Positions 1 to 9,275 of a stretch of DNA of 64,000 nt are shown piece by piece. Made by a program: the position numbers and the translations under genes. The stretch is from Sporosarcina sp. BI001-red (GTDB lineage: Bacteria > Bacillota > Bacilli > Bacillales_A > Planococcaceae). The stretch is taken from positions 1 through 64,000 of the forward strand of contig NZ_QQAK01000013.1 of assembly GCF_003384035.1 (NCBI RefSeq), written 5' to 3'. The first letter of the stretch is position 1; every line of letters begins with the position of its first letter. Below the pieces are notes generated by a model, which was not told the DNA's origin, did no database searches, and saw nothing but the letters and a program-made list of their open reading frames with translations.

Positions 1-130
1 CCCCCCTCGAGATGAGATTTCCCATTACGCAAGTAAGTAAGATCCCTCAAAGATGATGAGGTGGATAGGTCTGGTGTGGAAGCATGGCGACATGTGGAGC
101 TGACAGATACTAATCGATCGAGGACTTATC
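1..130 (+). rRNA. 23S ribosomal RNA, 3' end (partial)
   Basis: The window opens inside 23S rRNA. The conserved 3' end, with GATACTAATCGATCGAGGAC followed by the end near base 130, is readable. The 5' part of the gene lies outside the window. It belongs to the same rRNA operon as the 5S and tRNA genes that follow. Confidence 0.9.
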
Positions 131-347
131 CAAAAAGCGGAGACGACCGTTTTGATGCGACAAGCATAAGACGAATCGACGAAGTGGCGATCTTTGCCAC
201 GTAGGCGAGTTGACTTATGATCTAGAGCATCAGGAAGTCGCAGCTGGATTGCAGCGACCGCATAAGTTAAAGAATTGCAAGATTATTTTGAGTTTCAATG
301 TTGGTTTTATCCAGTTTTGAATGAACAAAAGTTCTTTCAAAAAAGTA

Positions 348-377
348 TTGCATTCTATATGGTATGTAGTATATAAT
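348..377 (+). promoter_or_regulatory. Candidate promoter inside the 23S-5S spacer
   Basis: The 279-base spacer between 23S and 5S ends in an AT-rich stretch with TTGCAT (348-353), 18 bases, then TATAAT (372-377). This is a good sigma-A match about 30 bases before 5S. It could give the 5S-tRNA block its own transcript. The rest of the spacer (131-347) holds short inverted repeats such as GTGGC/GCCAC near 185-202, which look like rRNA processing stems. I see no gene in it. Confidence 0.45.
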
Positions 378-409
378 AGTAAATGTCCTTGAAACAGGAC
401 AAGCACACT

Positions 410-528
410 TGTCTGGTAATGATGGCGAAGAGGTCACACCCGTTCCCATACCGAACACGGAAGTTAAGTTCTTCAGCGCCGATGGTAGTAGGGGGCTTCC
501 CCCTGTGAGAGTAGGACGTTGCCAGGCA
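410..528 (+). rRNA. 5S ribosomal RNA
   Basis: This is a complete 5S rRNA of about 119 nt. The ends TGTCTGG and CCAGGCA pair to close the molecule. The interior carries the conserved run CCGAACACGGAAGTTAAG. It sits between 23S and the tRNA array in the usual Bacillales order. Confidence 0.95.
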
Positions 529-550
529 AGCGCAGTAATGCGTGATATAT

Positions 551-626
551 GGAGGATTAGCTCAGCTGGGAGAGCATCTGCCTTACAAGCAGAGGGTCGG
601 CGGTTCGAGCCCGTCATCCTCCACCA
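551..626 (+). tRNA. tRNA-Val (TAC)
   Basis: A full cloverleaf with anticodon TAC and an encoded CCA end. It is the first tRNA after 5S. Confidence 0.95.
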
Positions 627-634
627 TATTTTGT

Positions 635-710
<76 letters not shown>

Positions 711-718
711 CTTAGTAC

Positions 719-794
719 GAGCCATTAGCTCAGTTGGTAGAGCATCTGACTTTTAATCAGAGGGTCGCAGGTTCGAATCCTGCATGGCTCACCA
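719..794 (+). tRNA. tRNA-Lys (TTT)
   Basis: A full cloverleaf with anticodon TTT and an encoded CCA end. Confidence 0.95.
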
Positions 795-827
795 TTTATT
801 TTAACGTTTAGAGAACTACAATAATAT

Positions 828-909
828 GCGGGTGTGGCGGAATTGGCAGACGCGCTAGACTTAGGATCTAGTGCCTTCGGGCGTGGGGGTTCAAGTCCCT
901 TCACCCGCA
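828..909 (+). tRNA. tRNA-Leu (TAG)
   Basis: A class II tRNA with a long variable arm and anticodon TAG. The acceptor stem GCGGGTG/CACCCGC is followed by A and then TCA, so the CCA end is not encoded and must be added after transcription. Confidence 0.93.
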
Positions 910-917
910 TCACCTAT

Positions 918-992
918 GCGGAAGTAGTTCAGTGGTAGAATACGACCTTGCCAAGGTCGGGGTCGCGGGTTCGAATCCCGTCTTCCGCTCCA
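918..992 (+). tRNA. tRNA-Gly (GCC)
   Basis: A full cloverleaf with anticodon GCC, a short D-loop and an encoded CCA end. Confidence 0.95.
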
Positions 993-1030
993 CTGTAATT
1001 CACTAAGCATACCTTATAAGTATCATATAT

Positions 1031-1107
<77 letters not shown>

Positions 1108-1131
1108 TTTTATAAACGTTAGATTTAGACT

Positions 1132-1208
1132 CGGGAAGTAGCTCAGCTTGGTAGAGCACTTGGTTTGGGACCAAGGGGTCGCAGGTTCGAATCCTGTCTT
1201 CCCGACCA
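1132..1208 (+). tRNA. tRNA-Pro (TGG)
   Basis: A full cloverleaf with anticodon TGG and an encoded CCA end. Confidence 0.95.
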
Positions 1209-1219
1209 TCTTTTAAAGA

Positions 1220-1295
1220 GGGGCCTTAGCTCAGCTGGGAGAGCGCCTGCCTTGCACGCAGGAGGTCAGCGGTTCGATCCCGCTAGGCTCCACCA
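1220..1295 (+). tRNA. tRNA-Ala (TGC)
   Basis: A full cloverleaf with anticodon TGC and an encoded CCA end. Confidence 0.95.
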
Positions 1296-1315
1296 AATTC
1301 ATACAATCTTTTCTT

Positions 1316-1389
1316 GGCGGCGTAGCTCAGCTGGCTAGAGCGTACGGTTCATACCCGTGAGGTCGGGGGTTCGATCCCCTCTGCCGCCA
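1316..1389 (+). tRNA. tRNA-Met (CAT), elongator
   Basis: Anticodon CAT with a fully paired acceptor stem, resembling the elongator methionine tRNA of Bacillus. After the discriminator A the sequence is TCCA, so CCA is not encoded in register. Confidence 0.85.
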
Positions 1390-1395
1390 TCCAAA

Positions 1396-1472
1396 GGACC
1401 TTTAGCTCAGTTGGTTAGAGCAGACGGCTCATAACCGTCCGGTCGCAGGTTCGAGTCCTGCAAGGTCCACCA
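1396..1472 (+). tRNA. tRNA-Ile2 (CAT, read as lysidine-AT)
   Basis: Anticodon CAT but body sequence and C4-G69/C5-G68 acceptor pairs like the Bacillus isoleucine tRNA that TilS modifies to read AUA. CCA is encoded. A simple scanner would call it tRNA-Met; the Ile2 call rests on remembered similarity. Confidence 0.75.
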
Positions 1473-1490
1473 GTATTGCTTTTATTGTAC

Positions 1491-1583
1491 GGAGGTATAC
1501 CCAAGTTCGGCTGAAGGGATCGGTCTTGAAAACCGACAGGGGTGTCAAAACCCGCGGGGGTTCGAATCCCTCTACCTCCTCCA
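1491..1583 (+). tRNA. tRNA-Ser (TGA)
   Basis: A class II tRNA with a long variable arm, anticodon TGA and an encoded CCA end. Confidence 0.95.
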
Positions 1584-1616
1584 TTTTTACTTCTAGTAGC
1601 AATTGAATATTATTAT

Positions 1617-1691
<75 letters not shown>

Positions 1692-1694
1692 AAT

Positions 1695-1770
1695 GGTCCC
1701 GTGGTGTAGCGGTTAACATGCCTGCCTGTCACGCAGGAGATCGCCGGTTCGATCCCGGTCGGGACCGCCA
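1695..1770 (+). tRNA. tRNA-Asp (GTC)
   Basis: A full cloverleaf with anticodon GTC and an encoded CCA end. It begins three bases after the initiator tRNA. Confidence 0.95.
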
Positions 1771-1803
1771 TTTCTTTTAATACATAGTCTATGAACACTA
1801 TGT

Positions 1804-1879
1804 GGCTCAGTAGCTCAGTCGGTAGAGCAAAGGACTGAAAATCCTTGTGTCGGCGGTTCGATTCCGTCCTGAGCCACCA
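1804..1879 (+). tRNA. tRNA-Phe (GAA)
   Basis: A full cloverleaf with anticodon GAA and an encoded CCA end. Confidence 0.95.
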
Positions 1880-1886
1880 TTATTAT

Positions 1887-1960
1887 GCGGGTGTAGTTTA
1901 GTGGTAAAACCTCAGCCTTCCAAGCTGATGATGAGGGTTCGATTCCCTTCACCCGCTCCA
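1887..1960 (+). tRNA. tRNA-Gly (TCC)
   Basis: A full cloverleaf with anticodon TCC and an encoded CCA end. It is the second glycine tRNA of the array. Confidence 0.95.
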
Positions 1961-1963
1961 TTT

Positions 1964-2037
<74 letters not shown>

Positions 2038-2041
2038 CTAT

Positions 2042-2116
2042 TCCGCAGTAGCTCAGTGGTAGAGCAATCGACTGTTAATCGATCGGTCGTAGGTTCGAGT
2101 CCTACCTGCGGAGCCA
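2042..2116 (+). tRNA. tRNA-Asn (GTT)
   Basis: A full cloverleaf with anticodon GTT and an encoded CCA end. Confidence 0.95.
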
Positions 2117-2124
2117 TTTATTAC

Positions 2125-2215
2125 GGGGAAGTACTCAAGCGGCTCAAGAGGCGCCCCTGCTAAGGGTGTAGATCGCGAAAGCGGTGCGAGGGTTCGAATC
2201 CCTCCTTCTCCGCCA
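2125..2215 (+). tRNA. tRNA-Ser (GCT)
   Basis: A class II tRNA with a long variable arm, anticodon GCT and an encoded CCA end. Confidence 0.95.
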
Positions 2216-2224
2216 TATTTGTTT

Positions 2225-2296
2225 GGCCCCTTGGTCAAGCGGTTAAGACACCGCCCTTTCACGGCGGTAACACGGGTTCGAATCCCGTAGGGGTCA
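2225..2296 (+). tRNA. tRNA-Glu (TTC)
   Basis: A full cloverleaf with anticodon TTC. The acceptor stem GGCCCCT/AGGGGTC is followed by A and then TACA, so CCA is not encoded. It is the last tRNA before the terminator. Confidence 0.93.
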
Positions 2297-2302
2297 TACA
2301 TA

Positions 2303-2341
2303 AAAGTTCCTAGATGCGAATCGCATCTAGGAACTTTTTTT
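2303..2341 (+). terminator. Terminator of the rRNA/tRNA operon
   Basis: A long near-perfect hairpin (AGTTCCTAGATGCGA with its complement) is followed by seven T. It ends the tRNA transcript and may also stop the convergent yteA-type gene. Confidence 0.9.
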
Positions 2342-2345
2342 GTGT

Positions 2346-3074
2346 TTATTTATCGGTGTAACTGTCTTTACGTCGATATGGAATATCACCTAGTTCTGAT
2401 TCCAATCCTTCTTCATCCAATTCCTCTTCATAGGCTAATGTGGTGTCTCCACGAACAATTCCAGAAGGTTCGCCCTCTAAGTTACTCGTCGCAATCACAT
2501 CAATATCTTCTGTACTTTCGTCTCCAATCGCTGTGTCGTATAACGATTCGTAGTCATCATGGTCCCCGGTAAAGTCGGAGGGGGTTTCAGAAGTGCCCGA
2601 TTTTGCGATTGCTTCAAAACTGTCGATTGGATCTTTAAATGCACCTTCTCGTCTATCCGCAAAAGTATTCGGATTCGCCATCTTCAACAGATCGTCTTCT
2701 ACAGGGCGGTCATCAGGAACTTCTTGAACAGCGTCGTCAACACAAAATGTTGTATAGGGTACTGCCTCTAACCGTTCATAAGGGATTTCTTTACCGCATT
2801 TTTCACATACTCCATATGAACTGTCTTTCATATTTTCTAACGCTTTATGGACTTTCTCCAGCTCTTCGCTTGCATGTACATTCAGTGCTCGGTCCTTTTC
2901 TCGGTCATATAACTCCGTACCCATATCTGCAGGGTGGTTATCGTAAGCGGATAGCTCACCGATTTCTTCTTGTGGACTTTCTTCAACCTTTGTTCTCTCC
3001 TCGGTCATGGTTAGCTCGTCCTGTAGACGAAGTAGCTCTTTTTTTAAAGATGTCGTTTGTTCTTTAGTTAACAT
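2346..3074 (-). CDS. yteA: YteA-family TraR/DksA-type zinc-finger protein
   Basis: The 242-residue protein has an N-terminal coiled-coil-like half, a DksA/TraR finger at about residues 90-114 (CEKCGKEI, then FCVDD) and an acidic C-terminal extension. Three cysteines are present; the fourth metal position is occupied by Asp. This layout fits the Bacillus YteA family, often described as sporulation-associated; its molecular role is not established. ATG at 3074 is preferred because AAAGGA lies ten bases upstream, whereas GTG at 3083 is almost on top of that site. The gene is convergent with the tRNA operon. Confidence 0.85.
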   Translation of the reverse strand: MLTKEQTTSLKKELLRLQDELTMTEERTKVEESPQEEIGELSAYDNHPADMGTELYDREKDRALNVHASEELEKVHKALENMKDSSYGVCEKCGKEIPYERLEAVPYTTFCVDDAVQEVPDDRPVEDDLLKMANPNTFADRREGAFKDPIDSFEAIAKSGTSETPSDFTGDHDDYESLYDTAIGDESTEDIDVIATSNLEGEPSGIVRGDTTLAYEEELDEEGLESELGDIPYRRKDSYTDK

Positions 3075-3324
3075 TACGTTCACGTCCTTTATGGATTTAC
3101 GTTCTAGTATGATTCAGAACAGCAAAATTACTAGTGCTTCAGCTGTTAATCCTTGAATTCCTTTTCTGCTGAGTTGTTAAACCTTTTGTTTGTTCTTCTA
3201 GCTTTTGTAAAATGTGAATTTCAACCTTGAGATTTGACTACTCAACAATAAAGGGAAGTTAAATGAGATAAGAGATAAAAATTCTACTCAAATTTCATTG
3301 TCATTATTAAACGAGTATTTCAAC

Positions 3325-3380
3325 AAAAAAAGAGACTGAAGCAGAAATCAGTTTTACCTGACTTTCTGTGCAGCCTCTTT
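3325..3380 (-). terminator. Terminator of menA
   Basis: On the minus strand AGAGGCTGCACAGAAA pairs imperfectly with TTTCTGCTTCAGTCTCT and is followed by a T run. It lies directly after the menA stop codon. The remaining 3081-3324 gap before yteA holds nothing else I recognise. Confidence 0.8.
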
Positions 3381-3390
3381 TAAGGTGTTG

Positions 3391-4308
3391 TTAGTTAGTT
3401 GTAAGATGCCCAATGAGTAACCCAATTGCAAGTAACAGACAAAAGAACGTGTTTGTTTGTGCTGTATATTTCATTGCAGGCACTACTTGTAAAGGGAGCT
3501 CATACTTCTTAAAGATTTTAATAGCGCTGACAGGTTTCTTAACACAAAGGATTACAAGAAGAGCCCACGGTGTTAATCCGCCAAAAAGAACTAACGCAAT
3601 AATCCAGACAAAAGCGATGGTGAAGAATCCGATTTGAATGCGTATGGCATTAGCTCGTCCTAACAAAATGGCTAGTGTTTTTCTGCCACCGATCTTATCG
3701 CCTTCCAAATCACGGATATTGTTCGCCATCATGATTGCGGCAACGAGTAATACGCTTGGAATTGACAGTAAGACAGAGCGTTCAGTTACTGTACCCGTCT
3801 GGATATAGAATGCAATCAGCACTAACAGCATTCCCATCACGACGCCAGAGAACAATTCACCAAGTGGTGTGTAGGCGATTGGATATGGTCCACCAGTATA
3901 GAAGTAACCGATCGCCATTGAAATTAGGCCGACTAATGCAAGCCACCAGGATGTCATCATGCAGATATAGACACCTAGTAGAACCGATACCCCGTATAGA
4001 AGAAGCGCCAGATTTAAAATCGTTTTCGGATTGACTTTATTGCGTACTATGGTTCCACCAATACCGACAGAATCTGCCGTGTCAAGACCCCGTTTAAAAT
4101 CATAATACTCATTGAACATATTCGTCGCCATTTGGATGAATACACTTGCAATTAACATTGCGGCGAATAATAAGAAGTCCAGTTTTCCAAAAGGCAATGC
4201 TAACATTGTACCTAGGAACACAGGAGCAAAAGCTGCGGTCAATGTATGTGGACGTGTTAGTTGCCACCACATTCTCCAGCCTGTTTCAATTTTAATTGTA
4301 TCTTGCAT
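3391..4308 (-). CDS. menA: 1,4-dihydroxy-2-naphthoate polyprenyltransferase MenA
   Basis: MenA attaches the polyprenyl chain to 1,4-dihydroxy-2-naphthoate in the membrane, the step before MenG methylation in menaquinone synthesis. The 305-residue protein has about eight or nine membrane segments and both UbiA-family acidic motifs: NEYYDFKRGLD at 66-76 for prenyl diphosphate/Mg binding, and NNIRDLEGDKIGGRKT near 195-210. ATG at 4308 follows GGAGAG. It is divergent from menF, so the 157-base gap carries both promoters; a minus-strand TACAAT near 4344 is a plausible -10 box for menA. Confidence 0.95.
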   Translation of the reverse strand: MQDTIKIETGWRMWWQLTRPHTLTAAFAPVFLGTMLALPFGKLDFLLFAAMLIASVFIQMATNMFNEYYDFKRGLDTADSVGIGGTIVRNKVNPKTILNLALLLYGVSVLLGVYICMMTSWWLALVGLISMAIGYFYTGGPYPIAYTPLGELFSGVVMGMLLVLIAFYIQTGTVTERSVLLSIPSVLLVAAIMMANNIRDLEGDKIGGRKTLAILLGRANAIRIQIGFFTIAFVWIIALVLFGGLTPWALLVILCVKKPVSAIKIFKKYELPLQVVPAMKYTAQTNTFFCLLLAIGLLIGHLTTN

Positions 4309-4465
4309 TTCGTTCTCTCCTTCTTTTAAACATACAAGTCTTATTGTACTCTATTCGGCACAATTACGGAATCCTTCAAGTTCTTAAAAATGCGCAGTAG
4401 CCCAATTTCCGCTATAATGGAAGTAGAATTGGCACCAAGAGTTTGCCACATGAGGAGAGAATATT

Positions 4466-5854
4466 ATGAATCGGAAGCTTACGGACTTGCCTAGCCGAGA
4501 AAAACCGGCAGCTATGCCGCATGTCCGCTTCTTTACAGAAACTATTGAGGCGGGCGGAATATCACCGCTGTCTTTTTTTGAGGCAGGGGCGTTCATCCAG
4601 GATTCTCATCGTTTTTACTGGGAAAATGCATCTAAAACGATGACGCTTGTTGGAATTGGACATGCGTTGACGTTGACTGATGAAGCTGGATCCGATCGAT
4701 TTGATACAATTGAATCCAAATGGAAACACTATTGTGATGCACTTATTAAAGAAGACAAAGACATGGATCCCGTGTTGTTCGGCGGATTTTCTTTTGATGA
4801 AAAACGCTCATCTACTCCTTCAGAGTGGGAAAGTTTTCCGAATGCACTTTTTGCTGTGCCTACGTTTCAGTTGAAGATTGAAAATGGGAAAACTCTCGTT
4901 GCTGTCAACTTCATCTCAGAGGAATCTGAGACGGTTCTTCAATTTGAAGCACTTCGCAAGCAGCGGGACCAACTTATCCATATAGCCCAAGTCCAAGAAA
5001 CTATATCTACAGAAAAGCCAGCACTGGTATTAATGAAAGAGCTACGTAAAGAACACTATCTGAAAGCCGTAAAACAAATTACAGAGAAGATTCAAACGGG
5101 AGAAGCCGAAAAAGTAGTTATTGCTCGGAAATTAGCTCTGCAATTTGAGCAACCGATCCTACCTGTATCTGCACTTCAATCCGTTTCAAACGAGCAACGA
5201 GATAGTTATAATTTCGGACTGGAGAATGGCTCACAGTTCTTTTTCGGTGCAACGCCTGAACGGTTGATCGAAATAAAAGACGGACAAGCTTTTTCTGCCT
5301 GTGTTGCAGGTTCCATTAAGCGAGGAAGCAGTGCCGACGAGGACCAGCAGTTAGGTAAAGAACTACTCGGTGACAAAAAGAACCGGGAAGAGCACCAATA
5401 CGTTGTTGATATGATTACGGGTGTATTCGAATCACTTTGTGCTTCCTATACATCTTCAACACGACCGAAGCTAATGAAAGTGCGAGATATTCAACATTTG
5501 CATACACCTGTTCAAGGTCAGTTAGGCGAAGAAAGTAGTATATTTCAATTTGTTAAAGCGTTACATCCGACTCCTGCGCTTGGAGGTGTTCCTGCACCTA
5601 TTGCGATGGAACTCATCCGTCAGGAAGAAGATCTCGATCGTGGATACTACGCCGCTCCAGTAGGGTGGACAGATACTTCAGGTAATGGTGAATTTGCGGT
5701 CGCGATACGCTCAGCATTATTAGAACAGGAAAATGCCTGGTTATACGCTGGTGGGGGGATTGTTGCAGACTCAGATCCCACAGAGGAATACGAAGAGACT
5801 TGGGTGAAATTTAGACCGATGTTACGGGCACTTGGAGGTTCGTTAAATGGATAA
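4466..5854 (+). CDS. menF: Isochorismate synthase MenF
   Basis: MenF converts chorismate to isochorismate, the entry step to menaquinone. The 462-residue length and the C-terminal chorismate-binding region (HPTPALGGVPAP, then GGGIVADSDPTEEYEETW) fit the ADC synthase/isochorismate synthase fold. ATG at 4466 follows GAGGAGA. A TATAAT at 4413-4418 is the likely -10 box, with a poor -35. The stop codon overlaps the start of menD, so translation is probably coupled. Confidence 0.95.
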   Translation: MNRKLTDLPSREKPAAMPHVRFFTETIEAGGISPLSFFEAGAFIQDSHRFYWENASKTMTLVGIGHALTLTDEAGSDRFDTIESKWKHYCDALIKEDKDMDPVLFGGFSFDEKRSSTPSEWESFPNALFAVPTFQLKIENGKTLVAVNFISEESETVLQFEALRKQRDQLIHIAQVQETISTEKPALVLMKELRKEHYLKAVKQITEKIQTGEAEKVVIARKLALQFEQPILPVSALQSVSNEQRDSYNFGLENGSQFFFGATPERLIEIKDGQAFSACVAGSIKRGSSADEDQQLGKELLGDKKNREEHQYVVDMITGVFESLCASYTSSTRPKLMKVRDIQHLHTPVQGQLGEESSIFQFVKALHPTPALGGVPAPIAMELIRQEEDLDRGYYAAPVGWTDTSGNGEFAVAIRSALLEQENAWLYAGGGIVADSDPTEEYEETWVKFRPMLRALGGSLNG

Positions 5855-7565
5855 TCGTAAAACACTAACAAATCACGTGAGAAGAATGGCAGAAAGTCTT
5901 GTAAGAATGGGAGTGGGGCATGCTGTCATTAGTCCTGGATCACGTTCAACGCCGCTTGCATATGCCCTTGCTTCCACAGAACTTGTAGATGCCCATTTAC
6001 ATGTAGATGAACGTTCTGCAGGATTCTTTGCACTGGGGTTGGCTAAGGCGACGCAGCAACCAGTCGTTTTGTTATGCACATCAGGCACAGCTGCGTCTAA
6101 CTATCATCCAGCAGTGACGGAAGCGTTTTATGCTCGGGTGCCATTAATTGTGATCACTGCGGATCGGCCCCACGAATTACGTGATGTCGGTGCGCCGCAA
6201 GCGATCCGTCAAATGGGTATGTTTGGTCAGCACATTAAATATGATGTAGATTTACCAATACCTGAGGAATCGGCTGCAGTCGATGACTATTTAGATCGGC
6301 AAATTGCCCGTGCTGTTGGAATGTCGGTGACTGAACCTAAAGGACCTGTCCATCTCAACGCACCTTTTCGGGAGCCCCTACTAATTGACTTCGAACAAGA
6401 GCTTCCGACTGTTACGTTTATGGAACGAATTGCTGGCGGGACAACATTTACAACCGGGCAAAAGAACCAAGTGTGCGACTTAATCAGTTCTGCAACACGC
6501 GGATTGTTAGTAATGGGTGAATGTCTTCCTGGATTTGATAAAGGACAGGTTTGGGCATTTGCAGAGAGAATGAACTGGCCGGTAATTTGCGATCCAATAT
6601 CCAATTTAAGATCGGAAGTTCCAGATGCTTGTCGTCACTTATGTATTGACTCGTATGATGCTTTACTGAAAAACGAAACCTTTGCAGCTCAGGCAGGACC
6701 TGATACAGTCATTCGGATTGGGCCAAACCCAGTATCTAAGCCATTAACGTTATTTTTAAAAAGAGTACGACCACAAACATTTATGATTGTAGATGAATCC
6801 CCGATTTTCCGTGATCCGCTCGGTATTGCCACTCATCATTTGCAAGTGAATGCAATGGACGTGCTGTCAGTTGAAGCTAGTACTCATCAGGAGGCATCTT
6901 TTACAGAAATGTGGAGTACAGCGAATGATGTGGCTGCAGAACTGACTAGGAGTTATCGGAGTAAAGAAGTTCATGAGGGTGACTACGTTCGTACATTACT
7001 CGCCTCGTTACCGGACGGGAGCGATCTGATTAGTGGTAGCAGTATGCCAATCCGAGATTTGGACACGTATTTCCAAAAGACGGAGCGGGACATTGCGATT
7101 TTCTCGAATCGCGGAGTGAATGGGATCGACGGAGTCGTTTCAACTGCTCTTGGAATTCAAACAGCCCGGAAGCGACCGTCTTGGCTGTTAATTGGAGATT
7201 TGTCGTTCATGCATGATGTGAATGGGTTACTCATTTCACGTATGCAGACGGTGGACTTAACAATTATTGTGAGCAACAATGATGGTGGCGGTATTTTCTC
7301 TTACTTGCCTCAAGCATCGATTCCCAATCATTTTGAACAGCTCTTTGGCACGCCAACTGGTTTGTCATTTGCACCGCTCGCAGAAATGTATGGCATACAA
7401 TATGACTCGGCTTCATCAATAGAACAGCTAGAAAGTCAATTAGGGGAAGAAAAGACAGCTCCATTGCGGATTATCGAGATGATTTCAATTCGTGAACAAA
7501 ATTTACAGGCACATCGTGAAATGTGGAATGCGATAGGAGAGGAGCTCGACCATAATGGGTTCTGA
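5847..7565 (+). CDS. menD: SEPHCHC synthase MenD
   Basis: MenD is a thiamine-diphosphate enzyme that joins 2-oxoglutarate-derived succinic semialdehyde to isochorismate. The 572 residues show the N-terminal pyrimidine-binding domain (SPGSRSTPLAYA) and the C-terminal diphosphate/Mg motif ending NNDGGGIFS. It overlaps menF by eight bases and menH by eleven, a typical tightly coupled men operon. The start at 5847 is supported by GGAGG upstream inside menF. Confidence 0.96.
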   Translation: MDNRKTLTNHVRRMAESLVRMGVGHAVISPGSRSTPLAYALASTELVDAHLHVDERSAGFFALGLAKATQQPVVLLCTSGTAASNYHPAVTEAFYARVPLIVITADRPHELRDVGAPQAIRQMGMFGQHIKYDVDLPIPEESAAVDDYLDRQIARAVGMSVTEPKGPVHLNAPFREPLLIDFEQELPTVTFMERIAGGTTFTTGQKNQVCDLISSATRGLLVMGECLPGFDKGQVWAFAERMNWPVICDPISNLRSEVPDACRHLCIDSYDALLKNETFAAQAGPDTVIRIGPNPVSKPLTLFLKRVRPQTFMIVDESPIFRDPLGIATHHLQVNAMDVLSVEASTHQEASFTEMWSTANDVAAELTRSYRSKEVHEGDYVRTLLASLPDGSDLISGSSMPIRDLDTYFQKTERDIAIFSNRGVNGIDGVVSTALGIQTARKRPSWLLIGDLSFMHDVNGLLISRMQTVDLTIIVSNNDGGGIFSYLPQASIPNHFEQLFGTPTGLSFAPLAEMYGIQYDSASSIEQLESQLGEEKTAPLRIIEMISIREQNLQAHREMWNAIGEELDHNGF

Positions 7566-8379
7566 ATGGCTCATAGCAAATGGACATTCGATGCATGTGC
7601 AACGGACCGGCGACCCATCTCTTCCTGTTGTGGTATTCCTTCATGGATTTACGGGAAGCATATCTACGTGGAGCACAATTATCTCACTTCTTGAAGGGAA
7701 GGTTCATGCTGTTGCAATCGATTTGTGGGGGCATGGGCTTTCAGACAAACCTGAAAGCAGTTCCGATTACTCAATGGTGCAACAAACGAAAGATTTAGAG
7801 CAGTTGTTCAGCCAGATGGAGCTTACAAAGTTCACATTAGTCGGTTATTCCATGGGTGGGCGAACCGCCTTAGGGTACGCTACATCTTTCCCTGAGCGAA
7901 TTAAAAGGCTTGTGTTGGAAAGTGCTTCTCCGGGACTTAAAACGGAAGCAGAGCGTTCTGACCGTAAGCAACGAGATGCCAAACTAGCTGACCGACTCCT
8001 ACAGGACCCTTTGGAGGATTTCGTGGATTTCTGGGAGAACCTAGCCTTATTTGACTCTCAGAAGTTAATGACTGTTGAACAAAAAAATGAAGTACGTAAA
8101 GAACGGCTAAGTCAAGACGCGCGAGGACTTGCAAATAGTCTGCTCGGAATCGGGACAGGTAGCCAGCCCTCTTACTGGGAAGTACTTTCTAAACAGTTGT
8201 ACCCCGTGACTCTGATTACGGGATCACTCGATTCAAAGTTCGAAACGATTGCTTTAGATATGAAGAACCTACTGCCAGATAGCTACCATTACCGTGTAGA
8301 AAATGCAGGTCATGCAATACACGTGGAAAAACCTGAAGAATTTGCTACAATAATAGATGAGATTGTAAAACAAAAATGA
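7555..8379 (+). CDS. menH: SHCHC synthase MenH (alpha/beta hydrolase)
   Basis: MenH eliminates pyruvate from SEPHCHC to give SHCHC. The 274-residue alpha/beta hydrolase has the oxyanion HGFTG near residue 30, the nucleophile elbow GYSMGG with Ser99, an Asp in TGSLDSKF and the catalytic His in [11 protein letters not shown]. It starts inside menD (GGAGAGGAG upstream) and is followed 17 bases later by menB. The family is easily confused with other hydrolases, but the operon position settles the call. Confidence 0.93.
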   Translation: MGSEWLIANGHSMHVQRTGDPSLPVVVFLHGFTGSISTWSTIISLLEGKVHAVAIDLWGHGLSDKPESSSDYSMVQQTKDLEQLFSQMELTKFTLVGYSMGGRTALGYATSFPERIKRLVLESASPGLKTEAERSDRKQRDAKLADRLLQDPLEDFVDFWENLALFDSQKLMTVEQKNEVRKERLSQDARGLANSLLGIGTGSQPSYWEVLSKQLYPVTLITGSLDSKFETIALDMKNLLPDSYHYRVENAGHAIHVEKPEEFATIIDEIVKQK

Positions 8380-8396
8380 TTTCTAGGAGGACTACC

Positions 8397-9215
8397 ATGA
8401 CAAGACAATGGGAAACACTTCATACATATGAAGACATTAAGTATGAGAAGTACAATGGTATTGCGAAAGTGACGATCAATCGTCCAGAAGTACGCAATGC
8501 ATTCCGTCCAAAAACGGTAATGGAAATGATTGATGCTTTTTCTCGTGCACGTGACGATGAGAGTATTGGAGTTATCGTTTTAACAGGAGAAGGCGAAAAA
8601 GCATTCTGTTCTGGTGGAGACCAGAAAGTACGCGGTCATGGCGGTTACGTTGGGGACGATGAGATTCCTCGTTTGAACGTTCTAGATCTTCAACGTCTAA
8701 TCCGTGTGATTCCGAAACCAGTTGTCGCAATGGTTGCGGGATACGCAATTGGTGGAGGACACGTCCTTCACGTCGTATGTGATTTAACGATTGCTGCAGA
8801 CAATGCGATCTTTGGTCAAACAGGACCTAAAGTCGGTTCGTTCGATGCTGGATACGGTTCAGGTTACCTTGCACGTATTATCGGACATAAGAAAGCACGT
8901 GAAATTTGGTACTTGTGCCGTCAATACAGTGCGAAAGATGCATTGGATATGGGATTAGTCAACACAGTTGTCCCTTATGAGCAACTTGAAGATGAGACCG
9001 TTCAATGGTGTGAAGAAATGCTATCCATGAGTCCAACTGCACTTCGTTTCTTGAAAGCAGCAATGAATGCGGATACTGACGGACTGGCTGGACTTCAGCA
9101 ATTGGCTGGCGATGCTACATTGTTATACTACACTTCGGACGAAGCAAAAGAAGGCCGCGATGCGTTCAAAGAAAAGCGCAAGCCGGACTTTGGGCAATTC
9201 CCACGATTCCCTTAA
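8397..9215 (+). CDS. menB: 1,4-dihydroxy-2-naphthoyl-CoA synthase MenB
   Basis: MenB closes the second ring by converting o-succinylbenzoyl-CoA to DHNA-CoA. The 272-residue crotonase-fold protein has the CoA/oxyanion segment [11 protein letters not shown] and the conserved block [20 protein letters not shown]. An upstream ATG at 8376 lies in frame, but ATG at 8397 has AGGAGG at a proper distance and begins with the usual MTRQWET, so it is chosen. A small terminator follows before menE. Confidence 0.97.
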   Translation: MTRQWETLHTYEDIKYEKYNGIAKVTINRPEVRNAFRPKTVMEMIDAFSRARDDESIGVIVLTGEGEKAFCSGGDQKVRGHGGYVGDDEIPRLNVLDLQRLIRVIPKPVVAMVAGYAIGGGHVLHVVCDLTIAADNAIFGQTGPKVGSFDAGYGSGYLARIIGHKKAREIWYLCRQYSAKDALDMGLVNTVVPYEQLEDETVQWCEEMLSMSPTALRFLKAAMNADTDGLAGLQQLAGDATLLYYTSDEAKEGRDAFKEKRKPDFGQFPRFP

Positions 9216-9230
9216 TGATTACGAAACGAA

Positions 9231-9257
9231 AAGACTGCCTATTCGGCAGTTTTTTCT
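9231..9257 (+). terminator. Weak intrinsic terminator between menB and menE
   Basis: ACTGCC, TATTC, GGCAGT and six T form a short hairpin 18 bases after menB. The six-pair stem suggests partial read-through into menE, which begins about 20 bases later. Confidence 0.6.
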
Positions 9258-9275
9258 TTATGGAAAGGAGGTACA

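Noticed and set aside
2053..2301. Minus-strand open frame across the last tRNAs
   Set aside because: It is an antisense shadow of tRNA-Asn, Ser and Glu.
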